DNA of 55,853 bases from Sphingosinicella sp. (GTDB lineage: Bacteria > Pseudomonadota > Alphaproteobacteria > Sphingomonadales > Sphingomonadaceae). The position numbers and the translations under genes were made by a program. The DNA lies in NCBI GenBank assembly GCA_016793845.1, contig JAEULI010000140.1, positions 1 to 55,853 on the forward strand, given 5' to 3'. The notes under the pieces were generated by a model. That model ran no database searches. It was not told the origin of the DNA and saw only the letters and a list, made by a program, of their open reading frames with translations. Shown one piece after another: positions 20,153 to 29,535 of the stretch (position 1 is its first letter; every line of letters starts with the position of its first letter).

Positions 20153-22203
20153 CGGCCGATCTGACTGATCAGGAACGCATATTCCTCGGCGTCCTCCTCC
20201 AGCGAGACATAGCGCCCGGACTTGCCGCCGTGCCCCGCGCCCATGTTGGTCTTGAGGAGCAGCACGTTGTCGTCGGTCTTGGCGGCGCGCAGCTTCGCCG
20301 CCCACTTGGCCGGTTCCCAATAGGTGACGCGCGGATCGTTGAGCCCGCCGGTGATGAGCAACGCCGGATAGGCCTGCTCGGTCACATTGTCGTAGGGGCT
20401 GTAGCTGCGGATGAGCGCGAACGCGTCTGCGTCCGCGATGGGATTGCCCCACTCCGGCCATTCGCCGGGGGTGAGCGGCAGCGTGTCGTCGAGCATCGTA
20501 TTCAGCACGTCGACGAACGGCACGTGCGCGGCGACCGCGCCGTAAAGCTCCGGCGCCTGATTGACGATCGCGCCCATCAGCTCACCACCCGCCGAGCCGC
20601 CGGACGCAGTGACGCGGCCGGGCGAAGCGAAGCCCTGATCGATCAGGAAGCGCGTGACATCGACGAAATCGTTGAAGGTGTTGGCGCGCTTCTGCAGCTT
20701 GCCGTCGAGATACCACTGGTAGCCGAGATCGTCGCCGCCGCGGATGTGCGCGATGGCATAAGCGAAGCCGCGATCGAGCAGCGACAGCCGGTTCGCCGAG
20801 AAGCCCGGTGGGAAGGCGAAGCCATAGGCGCCGTAGGCGTAGACGTGCAGCGGCCCGCGGCCGTCCTTCACGAAATCCCGGCGATAGACGACGGAAACGG
20901 GAACCAATGTGCCGTCGCGCGCGGGCGCCATCAGCCGCTCGGTCGCGTATTGCGAGGGGTCGTAACCGCTCGGAATCTCGCGCACTTTCAGGGTTTCGAG
21001 GCGGTCGTCGGCGAGGTGGTAGTCGTAAACGGTGTTGGGCGTCACCATCGACTGGTAATCGATCCGCAACCGCTCGGCGCGATACTCCGGATTGGTGGAG
21101 AGGTTCGCGACGAAGCTGGCTTCCGGGAAGGCGATGTAGCGCTGGCTGCCGTCTTCGTAGCTGTGCAGCCGAATCTGCGAGAGACCGTCGACGCGCTCCT
21201 CGATGGCGAGGAGATTCTCGAAGCTGGTGACGGACTGAATGTAGTGCCGGTCGCTGCCCGCAACGAGTTCGCTCCACTGGCCCGGCGCGGAGACCGGGGC
21301 GGTGACGATGCGGAAGTTCGGGTGCGTGTCGTTGACGCGGATGTAGAGCGTGCCTTCCCGTTCATCGACGTCGTACTGCCGGTCGGCCTTGCGCGGCGAT
21401 ACGAGTAACGGTGTGGCCGCAAAGTCGTCCGTCGGCAGCAGGCGGACCTCGCTCGTCGCGTGGTCGCCGGTCTGGAGCACGGCATATTTGCGCGATTGCG
21501 TGCGGCCGATCTGGACGCCGAATTCCTCGGCCTCCTCGGTGTACACGGCGCGGTCGGCGGACTGTGCGTCGCCGAGACGGTGGTGCCAGATCACCTTGGA
21601 ACGCCAGTTCTCGTCGGCATCCGTGTAGAGGAAGCTCTTCGAATCGGCAGCCCAGACGAGACCGTAGCGCCAATTCTCGATTACGTCGGGCAGTTCGGCG
21701 CCGGTCTCGAGATCGCGCACGCGCAGCACATAGCGTTCGGAGCCGTTCGTATCGACGGCATAGGCGAGCAGGCGGCCGTTCGGGCTGACGGCGAGACCGC
21801 CGAGCCGGAAATAGGCGTGGCCTTCCGCGAGCTTTGGCTCGGCGAGGATCACGGTGTCGCTGCCGCCGGCAACCGGCCTGCGATACCATGTTCGGTACTC
21901 GGCGCCCGCATCGAAGGCGTACCAGTAGAGGAAATCGCCGTCGCGCTGCGGGACGCTCGAATCGTCGTCTTTCACGCGGCCTTTCATCTCAGCGAAGATC
22001 GTATCGATCAGGCCCTTCTGCGGAGCCATCACCGCTTCGAAATAGGCGTTCTCCGCATTGAGGTAGGCGAGGATTTCGGTGTCCGTCACCTGCGGGTAGC
22101 TGGGATCGCGAAGCCACGCATACGGGTCTTCAACCGTGATGCCGTGGTGCGTGAAACTGTGCGGCCTCAGGGCAGCAACGGGCGGCTTCGAAATCTCGGT
22201 CAT
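20149..22203 (-). CDS. ptrB: Oligopeptidase B (S9 family)
   Basis: A 684-residue serine peptidase with an N-terminal seven-bladed propeller (about residues 1-400) and a C-terminal alpha/beta hydrolase domain. The nucleophile is Ser in ASGGSAGGELMG; the Asp is in LITGGLNDPRV and the His in GAGHGGKSGR. It is predicted to cleave short peptides after basic residues. There is no signal peptide. Length and motifs match the family well, so it should be active. A thioesterase gene is coupled downstream. Confidence 0.9.
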   Translation of the reverse strand: MTEISKPPVAALRPHSFTHHGITVEDPYAWLRDPSYPQVTDTEILAYLNAENAYFEAVMAPQKGLIDTIFAEMKGRVKDDDSSVPQRDGDFLYWYAFDAGAEYRTWYRRPVAGGSDTVILAEPKLAEGHAYFRLGGLAVSPNGRLLAYAVDTNGSERYVLRVRDLETGAELPDVIENWRYGLVWAADSKSFLYTDADENWRSKVIWHHRLGDAQSADRAVYTEEAEEFGVQIGRTQSRKYAVLQTGDHATSEVRLLPTDDFAATPLLVSPRKADRQYDVDEREGTLYIRVNDTHPNFRIVTAPVSAPGQWSELVAGSDRHYIQSVTSFENLLAIEERVDGLSQIRLHSYEDGSQRYIAFPEASFVANLSTNPEYRAERLRIDYQSMVTPNTVYDYHLADDRLETLKVREIPSGYDPSQYATERLMAPARDGTLVPVSVVYRRDFVKDGRGPLHVYAYGAYGFAFPPGFSANRLSLLDRGFAYAIAHIRGGDDLGYQWYLDGKLQKRANTFNDFVDVTRFLIDQGFASPGRVTASGGSAGGELMGAIVNQAPELYGAVAAHVPFVDVLNTMLDDTLPLTPGEWPEWGNPIADADAFALIRSYSPYDNVTEQAYPALLITGGLNDPRVTYWEPAKWAAKLRAAKTDDNVLLLKTNMGAGHGGKSGRYVSLEEDAEEYAFLISQIGR

Positions 22204-22286
22204 GGCACTCCGGTCGATCTGGGCCGCAGGCGGCCGCAGGGAAGGTCCGGTGTGTTTGCGCGAGCGGCGCCGCCGCGGTCAACCGT

Positions 22287-24665
22287 TCAGGAGGCTTGCG
22301 CGACCTTGTCGTCCTCTATGCCCGGCACGCCGGGGTTCGATGGCGTCACCAGCCCGGCGTGCATGTCGATGTGCTCTGGGCGGCCGATCAGGAAGCCCTG
22401 GACCTGATCGCAGCCTTCGCGGCGCAGGAATTCGAGCTGGGTTTCGGTCTCGACGCCTTCCGCGGTGATCGGCACGCCGAGGCTGTGGCCGAGGCTGACG
22501 ATGGCGCGGACGATCTTTTCGGCCTGCGGCGAACGGCTGATCTCGTCCACGAAGCTGCGATCGATCTTGATGCGATCGAACGGGAAGGCGTTCAGCGTCG
22601 AGAGCGACGAATAGCCGGTGCCGAAGTCGTCCATCGCGATGCGCACGCCGAGCGCCTTCAGGCGGCGCAGGTTCGAAAGCGCGCGCGCCTGATCGAGGAA
22701 CAGCGCCGATTCGGTGATCTCGATTTCAAGCCGCGCCGGCGAAAGTCCGCTGTTGACGAGGATTTCGTGGACGCGGCTGACGAGCGAATTGTCCTGCAGA
22801 TGCAGTGCCGAGAGGTTCACGGCGACGCGGAAGGGGCGTTCCCACTTCGCGGCCTCGAAGCAGGCCTGCTTCAGCACCCAGTTGCCGAGTGCGATGATGA
22901 GGCCGTTTTCCTCGGCGACGAGGATGAAGTCGTCGGGCTGAAGAAGTCCGCGCACCGGATGCTGCCAGCGGACGAGCGCCTCGAAGCCGACGATGCGGCC
23001 GTCCGCCATCGCGGCGAGCGGCTGGTAGCTGAGCCGAAGCTCGCCCGCGTCGATGCCCTTCTTGAGATCGCGCGCAAGGCGGCGGCGGTCGCGGATCGCT
23101 TCGTCCATGTCGCGGCTGAAGAAGCAGGCGGCGTTGCGTCCGCCGCGCTTCGCCCGGTAGAGCGCCATGTCGGCGAAGGCGACGAGATCGGACGCGTTGC
23201 CCGCGTCCGCGGGATACAGGCTGATGCCGACGCTGCCGGAAATCTCGACCTTGTGCTCTTCGTAGGGCACCGGCTCCAGCAGCTTTTCGAGCAGGCTGTG
23301 CGCACACTGCGCGGCTTCGGTCGGCTGCGTGCCGCCGTAGAGCGCGATGACGAACTCGTCGCCGCCGATGCGCCCCAGAAGGCTCGATCCCTTGGCCATG
23401 CCGCGCAGGCGGTTGGCGACTTCGGTGATCACGAGATCGCCGGCACGGTGGCCGTGGACGTCGTTGATGTGCTTGAAGAGATCAAGATCGATGAACAGCA
23501 GCGCGACCGGCTCTCCCTCCTGCGCGGCGCGCTCCAGCAGCGCGTCGAGACGCGCCATGAAGGCATTGCGGTTGAGAAGGCGCGTGGCGCTATCGTGCTG
23601 CGCGAGGTAGCGGATTTCCTCCTCCGCCTTGCGCTGCGCGCGAAGGTCTCGGATCGCGTAGACCGCCTCGGCCTTGTCGTCGGAGAGGCTGCGCGTGCGG
23701 ACCTCGACCGGGATCGCCTCGCCGTGGTCGAAGGGGCTGAGCAGCGCGTCCTCATTGCCGGTCTGGCTGTAGCCGCGTTCGAGGAGGTTCCTGTCGACCG
23801 CGCGGCCGACGACATCGTCGTGGTCGGCGCGGACGAGGTTGAGGAAGCTGGTGTTCGCGTCGACGATCTTGCCGTGCGCGGTGATCACGATGCCCTCGAA
23901 GGCGCCGTTCGCAAGCCGCCGCAGGCGCTCGACCGCGCGCTCGGCACCCTTGGCGTCGACAAGCGCCGCACCGAGGCCGGTGGCGATGACGATCAGCGTG
24001 ACGGCGGCGATGGCGCCCGCGATGGCGAACTCCGAAATGATGAGCCCGCCCGTTTCGCCCTTGCCCGGAACGATGTTGAGCGCGGCCATGGCGATGAAAT
24101 GGAAAGCCGAAACCGCAAGGCCAAGGACGATGCCGCCGATGGCCTGCCGCCGCACCGTGCGCGCCGGGCCGGTAATCGCGAAGCCAGCACCCGCAAGCAG
24201 CGCACAGGCGACGAAGGCGACGGCCACGAGATCGCGATCGACATTGAACACGCCGTCGACGCGAAAATCCTTGAGGCTGGAGAAGTGCATCACCGTGACC
24301 GCGAAGGTCAGGATGATGCCGCCGAAGGCCGGACGCACCCAGCCGTCGAGGTTCGCGGCCGCGTAAAAGGCCGCGATCGCCATCGGCAGCACGAGAATCA
24401 GCGAGGTGAGCAGCCCGACCGGACCGTGCCCGGTCGGCACGCCCGGATGATAGGCCAGCATCGCAAGGAAATGCATCGCCCATGCGCCGAAACCGGCCGA
24501 AATGCCCGAAAGCAGCAGCCATGTGGGCCGCGCTTCGCCGCGCGCAACGAAGCCGCGGGAGAAAAGCCGCACGGCGGTGAGCATCGACATCACGCAAATG
24601 ATGACGGCAAGTGCCGTGAAATTCGGGTCGAACTGGCCGCCCAGCGCCAGTATGCGGTCCATCAT
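22287..24665 (-). CDS. MHYT-PAS-GGDEF-EAL membrane signalling protein
   Basis: A 792-residue cyclic-di-GMP enzyme. The first ~240 residues hold seven hydrophobic segments with MHYT repeats (MHFLAMLAYHPG, MHFSSL and a variant FHFIAM), thought to bind copper and sense gas or redox state. A PAS-like region follows (VITAHGKIVDANTSFLNLV). The GGDEF domain is intact (GRIGGDEFVIALYG). The EAL domain is intact too (GFEALVRWQHP, DDFGTGYSSL, KIDRSFVDEI). Both synthesis and breakdown of c-di-GMP are therefore possible. ATG 24665 or 24662 is more likely than 24704, because it starts just before the first membrane segment. Confidence 0.92.
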   Translation of the reverse strand: MMDRILALGGQFDPNFTALAVIICVMSMLTAVRLFSRGFVARGEARPTWLLLSGISAGFGAWAMHFLAMLAYHPGVPTGHGPVGLLTSLILVLPMAIAAFYAAANLDGWVRPAFGGIILTFAVTVMHFSSLKDFRVDGVFNVDRDLVAVAFVACALLAGAGFAITGPARTVRRQAIGGIVLGLAVSAFHFIAMAALNIVPGKGETGGLIISEFAIAGAIAAVTLIVIATGLGAALVDAKGAERAVERLRRLANGAFEGIVITAHGKIVDANTSFLNLVRADHDDVVGRAVDRNLLERGYSQTGNEDALLSPFDHGEAIPVEVRTRSLSDDKAEAVYAIRDLRAQRKAEEEIRYLAQHDSATRLLNRNAFMARLDALLERAAQEGEPVALLFIDLDLFKHINDVHGHRAGDLVITEVANRLRGMAKGSSLLGRIGGDEFVIALYGGTQPTEAAQCAHSLLEKLLEPVPYEEHKVEISGSVGISLYPADAGNASDLVAFADMALYRAKRGGRNAACFFSRDMDEAIRDRRRLARDLKKGIDAGELRLSYQPLAAMADGRIVGFEALVRWQHPVRGLLQPDDFILVAEENGLIIALGNWVLKQACFEAAKWERPFRVAVNLSALHLQDNSLVSRVHEILVNSGLSPARLEIEITESALFLDQARALSNLRRLKALGVRIAMDDFGTGYSSLSTLNAFPFDRIKIDRSFVDEISRSPQAEKIVRAIVSLGHSLGVPITAEGVETETQLEFLRREGCDQVQGFLIGRPEHIDMHAGLVTPSNPGVPGIEDDKVAQAS

Positions 24666-24775
24666 TGCGATTGTTCCAGTCTCGATCTCGCGCCATATTG
24701 GCACGCGAAATTTAACAAAGCCTTGGCGCAGCGGCGCAGAATCGGCCGCACGGACCGCCTTTTGAGGAGTTTTCG

Positions 24776-26563
24776 ATGTCGACTTACCGCGATCGGCTGG
24801 CTGCGCTGCGCCGCACGCTGGCGGAGAACCGCTACGATGGCTTCGTCGTGCCGCTCACCGACGAGCACATGAGCGAATATGTCGGCAGCTACGCGCAGCG
24901 GCTGGCGTGGCTCACGGGGTTCGAGGGCTCGGCCGGGTCCGCCGTGGTGCTCAGCGGGGAGGCGGGCATCTTCGTCGACGGGCGCTACACGCTGCAGGTC
25001 CGCGATCAGGTGGACGGCACGCTCTACCAATACCTCGGCGTGCCCAAGGTGCAGATCGCCGACTGGCTGGAGGAAAAGGTCGGGCCGGGGCAGCGCATCG
25101 GCTTCGATCCGTGGCTGCACACGCGCGGCTGGGCGGAAGCGACGGGTAGGCGCCTCGCGGCGAAGGGCGCCGAACTCGTTCCGGTGACGGATAACCCCGT
25201 CGACCGCGTCTGGATCGACCGGCCCGCACCGTCAGCCGAGCGCTTCGAGGTGCACGGCGAGGCGCTTGCCGGGCAGGCGTCAGCCGAAAAACGCGCCGAA
25301 ATCGCACGCTGGCTCGGCGAGAAGAAGGCGGACTGCGTGGTGATCGCCGCGCTCGATTCGATCGCCTGGCTGTTCAACGTGCGCGGCCGCGACGTCTCAC
25401 GCACGCCCGTGGCGCTCGCCTTCGCGATCGTTGCGGCGGACGGTAAGGCGCAGCTCTTCACGGCGCCCGCGAAGATCACGCCCGATGTCGTCGCGCATCT
25501 GGGGCCGGACGTTGCGCTCCTGCCCCCGGAAGCGTTCGTGGAGGCGCTTACGGCGCTCGGCAAGGCAGGCAAGACCGTCGCAGCCGATCCGGCCACCTGC
25601 GTCGCGGCAATCTTTCAGGCACTGGAGGCTGGCGGCGCGCGCATCGTCGAGGCCCGCGACCCCTGCATCCTTGCGAAGGCGATCAAAAATCCGGTCGAGA
25701 TCGCGGGTACGAAGGCCGCGCATGTGCGCGACGGTGCGGCGCTTTCGCGTTTCCTCGGCTGGTTCGATCACGAGGCGCCGAAAGGCGCGCTCGACGAGAT
25801 CGCCGTCGCCGAGAAGCTCGAGGATTTCCGCCGCGAATCCAACCTTTTGAAGGATCTGTCGTTCGATACGATCTCGGGTGCCGGGCCGAACGGCGCGATC
25901 GTCCACTACCGCGTCTCGCCGGAAACCAACCGCAAGGTCGAGCAGGACAGCATCTTCCTGCTCGATTCGGGCGGCCAGTATCTCGACGGCACCACCGACG
26001 TGACGCGCACGATGATCGTCGGCACGCCGACGGCGGAGATGAAGGACCGCTTCACGCGTGTGCTGAAGGGCCATATCGCGCTCGCCACGGCGCGCTTCCC
26101 GGTCGGCACGCGCGGCAGCCAGCTCGATGTGCTCGCGCGCCAGTTCCTCTGGCAGGCTGGGCTCGACTACGCGCACGGCACCGGCCACGGCGTCGGCAGC
26201 TTCCTCTCGGTGCACGAAGGCCCGCAGCGCATCGCTACGTTCGGCGGCGGCGACGAACCGCTTGCGGCGGGCATGATCCTCTCGGACGAGCCCGGCTACT
26301 ACAAGACTGGCGAATACGGCATCCGCATCGAAAACCTCGTGCTGGTCGTCCCGGTCGAGGTGGAGGGCGCCGAGCAAACCATGCTCGGCTTCGAAACGCT
26401 GACACTGGCACCGATCGATCTCCGCCTCGTCGATGCAACACTGCTCAGCGATACCGAGCGGGCCTGGCTGAACGCCTATCACGCCCGCGTCCGCGAGATG
26501 CTGACGCCCATGGTTCCCGAGGACGTGCGCGGCTGGCTCGCCGAAGCGACACGCGCGATCTAG
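24776..26563 (+). CDS. pepP: Aminopeptidase P family (Xaa-Pro aminopeptidase)
   Basis: A 595-residue M24B metallopeptidase with two N-terminal creatinase-like domains and a C-terminal pita-bread domain. This is the longer three-domain form. Metal ligands are visible in LLDSGGQYLDGTTDVTRT (two Asp), GTGHGVGSFLSVHEGP (His) and LSDEPGYYK (Glu), with the last Glu in IRIENLVLV. The ATG is preceded by GAGGAG. It should release N-terminal residues before proline. No signal peptide is seen. Confidence 0.92.
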   Translation: MSTYRDRLAALRRTLAENRYDGFVVPLTDEHMSEYVGSYAQRLAWLTGFEGSAGSAVVLSGEAGIFVDGRYTLQVRDQVDGTLYQYLGVPKVQIADWLEEKVGPGQRIGFDPWLHTRGWAEATGRRLAAKGAELVPVTDNPVDRVWIDRPAPSAERFEVHGEALAGQASAEKRAEIARWLGEKKADCVVIAALDSIAWLFNVRGRDVSRTPVALAFAIVAADGKAQLFTAPAKITPDVVAHLGPDVALLPPEAFVEALTALGKAGKTVAADPATCVAAIFQALEAGGARIVEARDPCILAKAIKNPVEIAGTKAAHVRDGAALSRFLGWFDHEAPKGALDEIAVAEKLEDFRRESNLLKDLSFDTISGAGPNGAIVHYRVSPETNRKVEQDSIFLLDSGGQYLDGTTDVTRTMIVGTPTAEMKDRFTRVLKGHIALATARFPVGTRGSQLDVLARQFLWQAGLDYAHGTGHGVGSFLSVHEGPQRIATFGGGDEPLAAGMILSDEPGYYKTGEYGIRIENLVLVVPVEVEGAEQTMLGFETLTLAPIDLRLVDATLLSDTERAWLNAYHARVREMLTPMVPEDVRGWLAEATRAI

Positions 26564-26706
26564 GTTGGGTCTGCCTCCCGCTCCTGCGCGACATCGCTGG
26601 GGGTCTGTTCCGGTACAGTACGGGACGCCGCCTTCCGGCGATGCAGATTCTGCCGCAGCGCCGCGGCGAGGCGGGCCTTGCGGTCGTCGGCAGGCGTGCT
26701 GGTCAT
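26560..26706 (-). CDS. Small basic protein, unknown function
   Basis: A 48-residue protein with the core RKARLAAALRQNLHRRKAA, a basic amphipathic helix seen in short conserved proteins of sphingomonads. It overlaps the pepP stop by 4 bp on the opposite strand. A longer open frame runs backwards through the tRNA gene, but that part is only an antisense reading of the tRNA. Because the product is short and its role unknown, confidence is moderate. Confidence 0.55.
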   Translation of the reverse strand: MTSTPADDRKARLAAALRQNLHRRKAASRTVPEQTPSDVAQEREADPT

Positions 26707-26752
26707 AGTCCGGCATTTAACGGGATTCATGCGCTTTCGCCAAGCACCTTGC

Positions 26753-26782
26753 TTGACAAGGCGCCGCCTGCTCGCCCATAGG
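26753..26782 (+). promoter_or_regulatory. Probable tRNA-Thr promoter
   Basis: A perfect TTGACA at 26753-26758 and CATAGG at 26777-26782 are separated by 18 bp. The -10 ends 22 bp before the tRNA. This is a sigma-70-type layout for a stable RNA. Confidence 0.6.
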
Positions 26783-26804
26783 ACGCCGCCCGCATGAATG
26801 GCAT

Positions 26805-26879
<75 letters not shown>

Positions 26880-27072
26880 TTCAGTCTGGGATTTCCTATC
26901 CTGAGAGCAGGTTTCGCTCCGAGCCTGTGAGAATCCCGCGTTTCCGGGCCATTTTCGAGGGTGGCTTCAGGACTTGAGGACAGAGACGCCGACGAGCGGC
27001 GGCGATCATCGCCACTTCTCGCACTTTATCTCTGACGGGCAGATCGGTGTCCTGATCTGGTATTGGTGCGGC

Positions 27073-27834
27073 TCAGCGGAACCCGAGGACGCGGCGCTGC
27101 TCGGGCCACGCAAGCGGCAGGTCCGCGATGCGCAGCAGGGTGAGGGCGGTAAGCTCGACCGGCTGCCCCCCCCTCGATGATGGCGGTGACGATCTCGGGC
27201 GCGAGAAAGCGCAGCCGGGCAAGGCGGGCGAGATGGCTACGTCGCGCCGGGTTGGCGATGCGCTCGCCGGTGCTGAGCTGCTGCCACGCCGCCCAGCCAC
27301 GTCCGACGAGATCGACAAGGCGCTCGTCGCGCTGCGTTGGCTGCTCGCTTGATACCGCGTACACGAGCCGCAACTCGTGCCCGCGGCGCTTCAAGGTCGA
27401 GGGCACGGTGAGATTGACGGGTTCATCCAGCGCGCCGGTGGGTAACGATATCCCGACCAGCCCTGCCAGCCGGTTGCGAGAGACCGTGACATGCAATGCG
27501 TCGGTGTCGACTGTGATCGAGGCATCGAGCATTTCGAGAACAGAACGCAGCTTTGCCGATGACAGGCCGTCAGAGGTGACGGCCTTCGCGGTGCTTGCAA
27601 TGAGCATCATGTCGCCAAAGCCACCGAGTTCATTTGACACCCGTTGTGTATCATTAAGGAACTGCCAGCGACGATTGTCTCGACATCGCCTGCGGGTAGA
27701 CGCCAACAGCCTGCCGCGTCCCGAGTAGCGGAGACATAGTAGCGATACCGCTTCTCGCCCCGGTTGCTGTGTGCGGGCCGAAGCTTGTGTCCGCTGGCAT
27801 CATGGATGCGTCCCGCGAGCGCGCTTACCTGCCC
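27073..27834 (-). pseudogene. Truncated, frameshifted large serine recombinase (C-terminal part)
   Basis: Reading the minus strand across frames recovers the C-terminal half of a large serine recombinase. SALAGRIHDASGHKLRP and RGEKRYRYYVSATRDAAG (the recombinase/zinc-ribbon region) are in one frame. RRGHELRLVYAVSS and SHLARLARLRFLAPEIVTAI are in a second. GGQPVELTALTLLRIADLPL and the terminal AWPEQRRVLGFR are in a third. One shift lies near 27655, the other in an eight-C run at 27166-27173. The catalytic N-terminal domain is absent: homology stops near 27830, where a truncated XRE gene begins on the other strand. It cannot encode an active integrase. Confidence 0.82.
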
Positions 27835-28055
27835 GGATACGGCGCGAGAAGGGCTTGACGCAGGAAGAGGTGGAAGCCCTCTCGGGCTTCTCTCAGCAGT
27901 ATCTCAGCAGCCTTGAGAACGGGCGGCGTAACCCGACGATCATTACGCTCTACGAACTCGCGCAGGCACTCGGCGTAAGCCATGTGGAGCTGGTAATGGC
28001 GCCGACATCTATCGACGCATTGTCTCATAATGCGGTAAAGCCGCGAGCCCGATAG
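27771..28055 (+). CDS. XRE-family helix-turn-helix regulator, probably 5'-truncated
   Basis: The open frame gives 94 residues, but clear homology begins only around residue 21 (ARIRREKGLTQEEVEALSGF). It continues through a complete Cro/CI-type helix-turn-helix (SQQYLSSLENGRRNPTIITL) to ALGVSHVELVMAP. The first ~20 residues read backwards through the recombinase remnant and look foreign. The only upstream start in frame is GTG 27771, with no good ribosome binding site. Related stand-alone regulators have a short N-terminal helix before this point, so the natural start was probably lost in a deletion. DNA binding may survive if it is expressed. Confidence 0.6.
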   Translation: MRAEACVRWHHGCVPRARLPARIRREKGLTQEEVEALSGFSQQYLSSLENGRRNPTIITLYELAQALGVSHVELVMAPTSIDALSHNAVKPRAR

Positions 28056-28074
28056 CATTTCACTCATTCAGGCT

Positions 28075-28866
28075 ATGAACACCCCAATGCAGAGAACGAG
28101 CAAAAAGGAGGGCGGCACCCTTGAGGACCGGCAGGGCATCCAGTCCGTTGAAGTCGGGTTCCGTGTACTCGGTGCGCTGGTTGAAAGAAACTCGGCCTTG
28201 TCTCTGAAAGAGATTAGTGCGGCAGCGGGCCTCTCTCCCAGCAACACGCATCGCTACATGACCAGCCTGACACGCATTGGTCTTGCTCGCCAGATCAGCG
28301 ACGGCCGATATGACTTGGGGCCGCTTGCGCTCCGGTTCGGCTTTTCGGCGCTGGCGCGTCTGGACGTCATCGACATCTGCACAGAGCGAATGCGGGCCTT
28401 CTCGAACGCGACCGATATTTCGACCATGCTCTCCGTTTGGAGTGAACGGGGACCGATCATCCTGCGCTGGGTACAGGGGTCGCAGCCTGTCTTTTCGACG
28501 ATCAGCATAGGGTCGGTCATGCCATTGTTCGGATCGGCCACGGGTCAGATCTTTCTCGCCTATCAGGACAAGGGCCTGATCGACGCGGTACTGAAGGCGA
28601 ATCGCAAGCTCTCGGCGCAGGTGGCCCGGGTGGACCGCATGCGCATGGTGGAGGATGTACGCGCAGCAGGTATGGCAAGCGTGACAGGCGATCTGATCCC
28701 GGGTCTTCTGGCGGCAGCCTGTCCAGTGATAAATGGCTTCGGCGAGCTGGCAGCAGTCATTACGGCGGTCGCGTCGCACACCACACCGACAATCGAGAGC
28801 ATCGAGCGCTTCAAGGTGTGCTGTCAGGACGCATCGCGCGATCTGGGCTGGCACGGAGCCCTTTGA
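28075..28866 (+). CDS. IclR-family transcriptional regulator
   Basis: A 263-residue IclR regulator. The winged helix-turn-helix is at about residues 25-85 (VEVGFRVLGALVERNSALSL and AAAGLSPSNTHRYMTSLTRI), and the effector-binding domain runs from residue ~95 to the end. It sits at the edge of the salicylate/gentisate cluster, transcribed towards the nagL-like gene. Regulators of this family often act on aromatic pathway genes and bind the pathway substrate, so control of the divergent nagK/nagG promoters is the natural inference. The ribosome binding site is weak. Confidence 0.87.
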   Translation: MNTPMQRTSKKEGGTLEDRQGIQSVEVGFRVLGALVERNSALSLKEISAAAGLSPSNTHRYMTSLTRIGLARQISDGRYDLGPLALRFGFSALARLDVIDICTERMRAFSNATDISTMLSVWSERGPIILRWVQGSQPVFSTISIGSVMPLFGSATGQIFLAYQDKGLIDAVLKANRKLSAQVARVDRMRMVEDVRAAGMASVTGDLIPGLLAAACPVINGFGELAAVITAVASHTTPTIESIERFKVCCQDASRDLGWHGAL

Positions 28867-28899
28867 TCCGTAGCGGTCCAAAGGTAGCCTATAGTCGGC

Positions 28900-29535
28900 T
28901 TATGAAGGCTGATCTGGATGAGCGGCATGAAATGCCGGGTACGCCTCCGCGGTGGCGGCTTTCGCACACAGGAGCGGAAATGGCTTTAGATCGACATTGA
29001 AGCGCCTGGCATTGAACACCTGCGGGACCAGACAGAGGTCGACGATGCCCGGCCTGCTTCCCATGCAGAATACATCGGCGCGATTTCCCGCGAGCATCCT
29101 TTCAAGCGCATGGAAACCGCTGGCGACCCAACGAGCATACCACACATCTCGCGCGTCCGTATCCGCGCCGATTTCCGTTTCCAGATAGCGCAGCACGCGC
29201 AGGTTGTTGAGCGGGTGGATATCGCACATGATGATCTGCGCCATGGCGAGCGCCGACGCGCGTGCGGCCGGCTCTCCTGGAATAAGCCCGACATCAGGAT
29301 TGCGCCTGTCTAGACAGTCGATGATCGCAAGCGATTGGGTAAGCGTTTGCCCGTCGATCCGCAAAGATGGCACGAGGCCTTGCGGATTTACCGCCCGGAA
29401 TGCCGGACTGTCCTGCTCGCCGCCCCGGATATCCACCGTTAGCCGCTCATAGGTGAGCCCGCACAGGTTGAGAGCGATCCGAACACGATAGCTCGCCGAA
29501 GACCGCGGAAAATCATAAAGAACGATGCCGGCCAT
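28900..29535 (-). CDS. nagL: Maleylpyruvate isomerase (zeta-class GST)
   Basis: A 211-residue zeta-class glutathione transferase with SSASYRVRIALNLCGL at the glutathione site, NPQGLVPSLRIDG, QSLAIIDCLDRR and MCDIHPLNNLRVL. Next to a fumarylpyruvate hydrolase and a gentisate dioxygenase it most likely converts maleylpyruvate to fumarylpyruvate. Maleylacetoacetate isomerase activity is the alternative, since the two are close homologues. Its ATG overlaps the stop of the hydrolase gene by one base (TAATG). It differs clearly from the paralogue at 4224-4865. Confidence 0.83.
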   Translation of the reverse strand: MAGIVLYDFPRSSASYRVRIALNLCGLTYERLTVDIRGGEQDSPAFRAVNPQGLVPSLRIDGQTLTQSLAIIDCLDRRNPDVGLIPGEPAARASALAMAQIIMCDIHPLNNLRVLRYLETEIGADTDARDVWYARWVASGFHALERMLAGNRADVFCMGSRPGIVDLCLVPQVFNARRFNVDLKPFPLLCAKAATAEAYPAFHAAHPDQPS

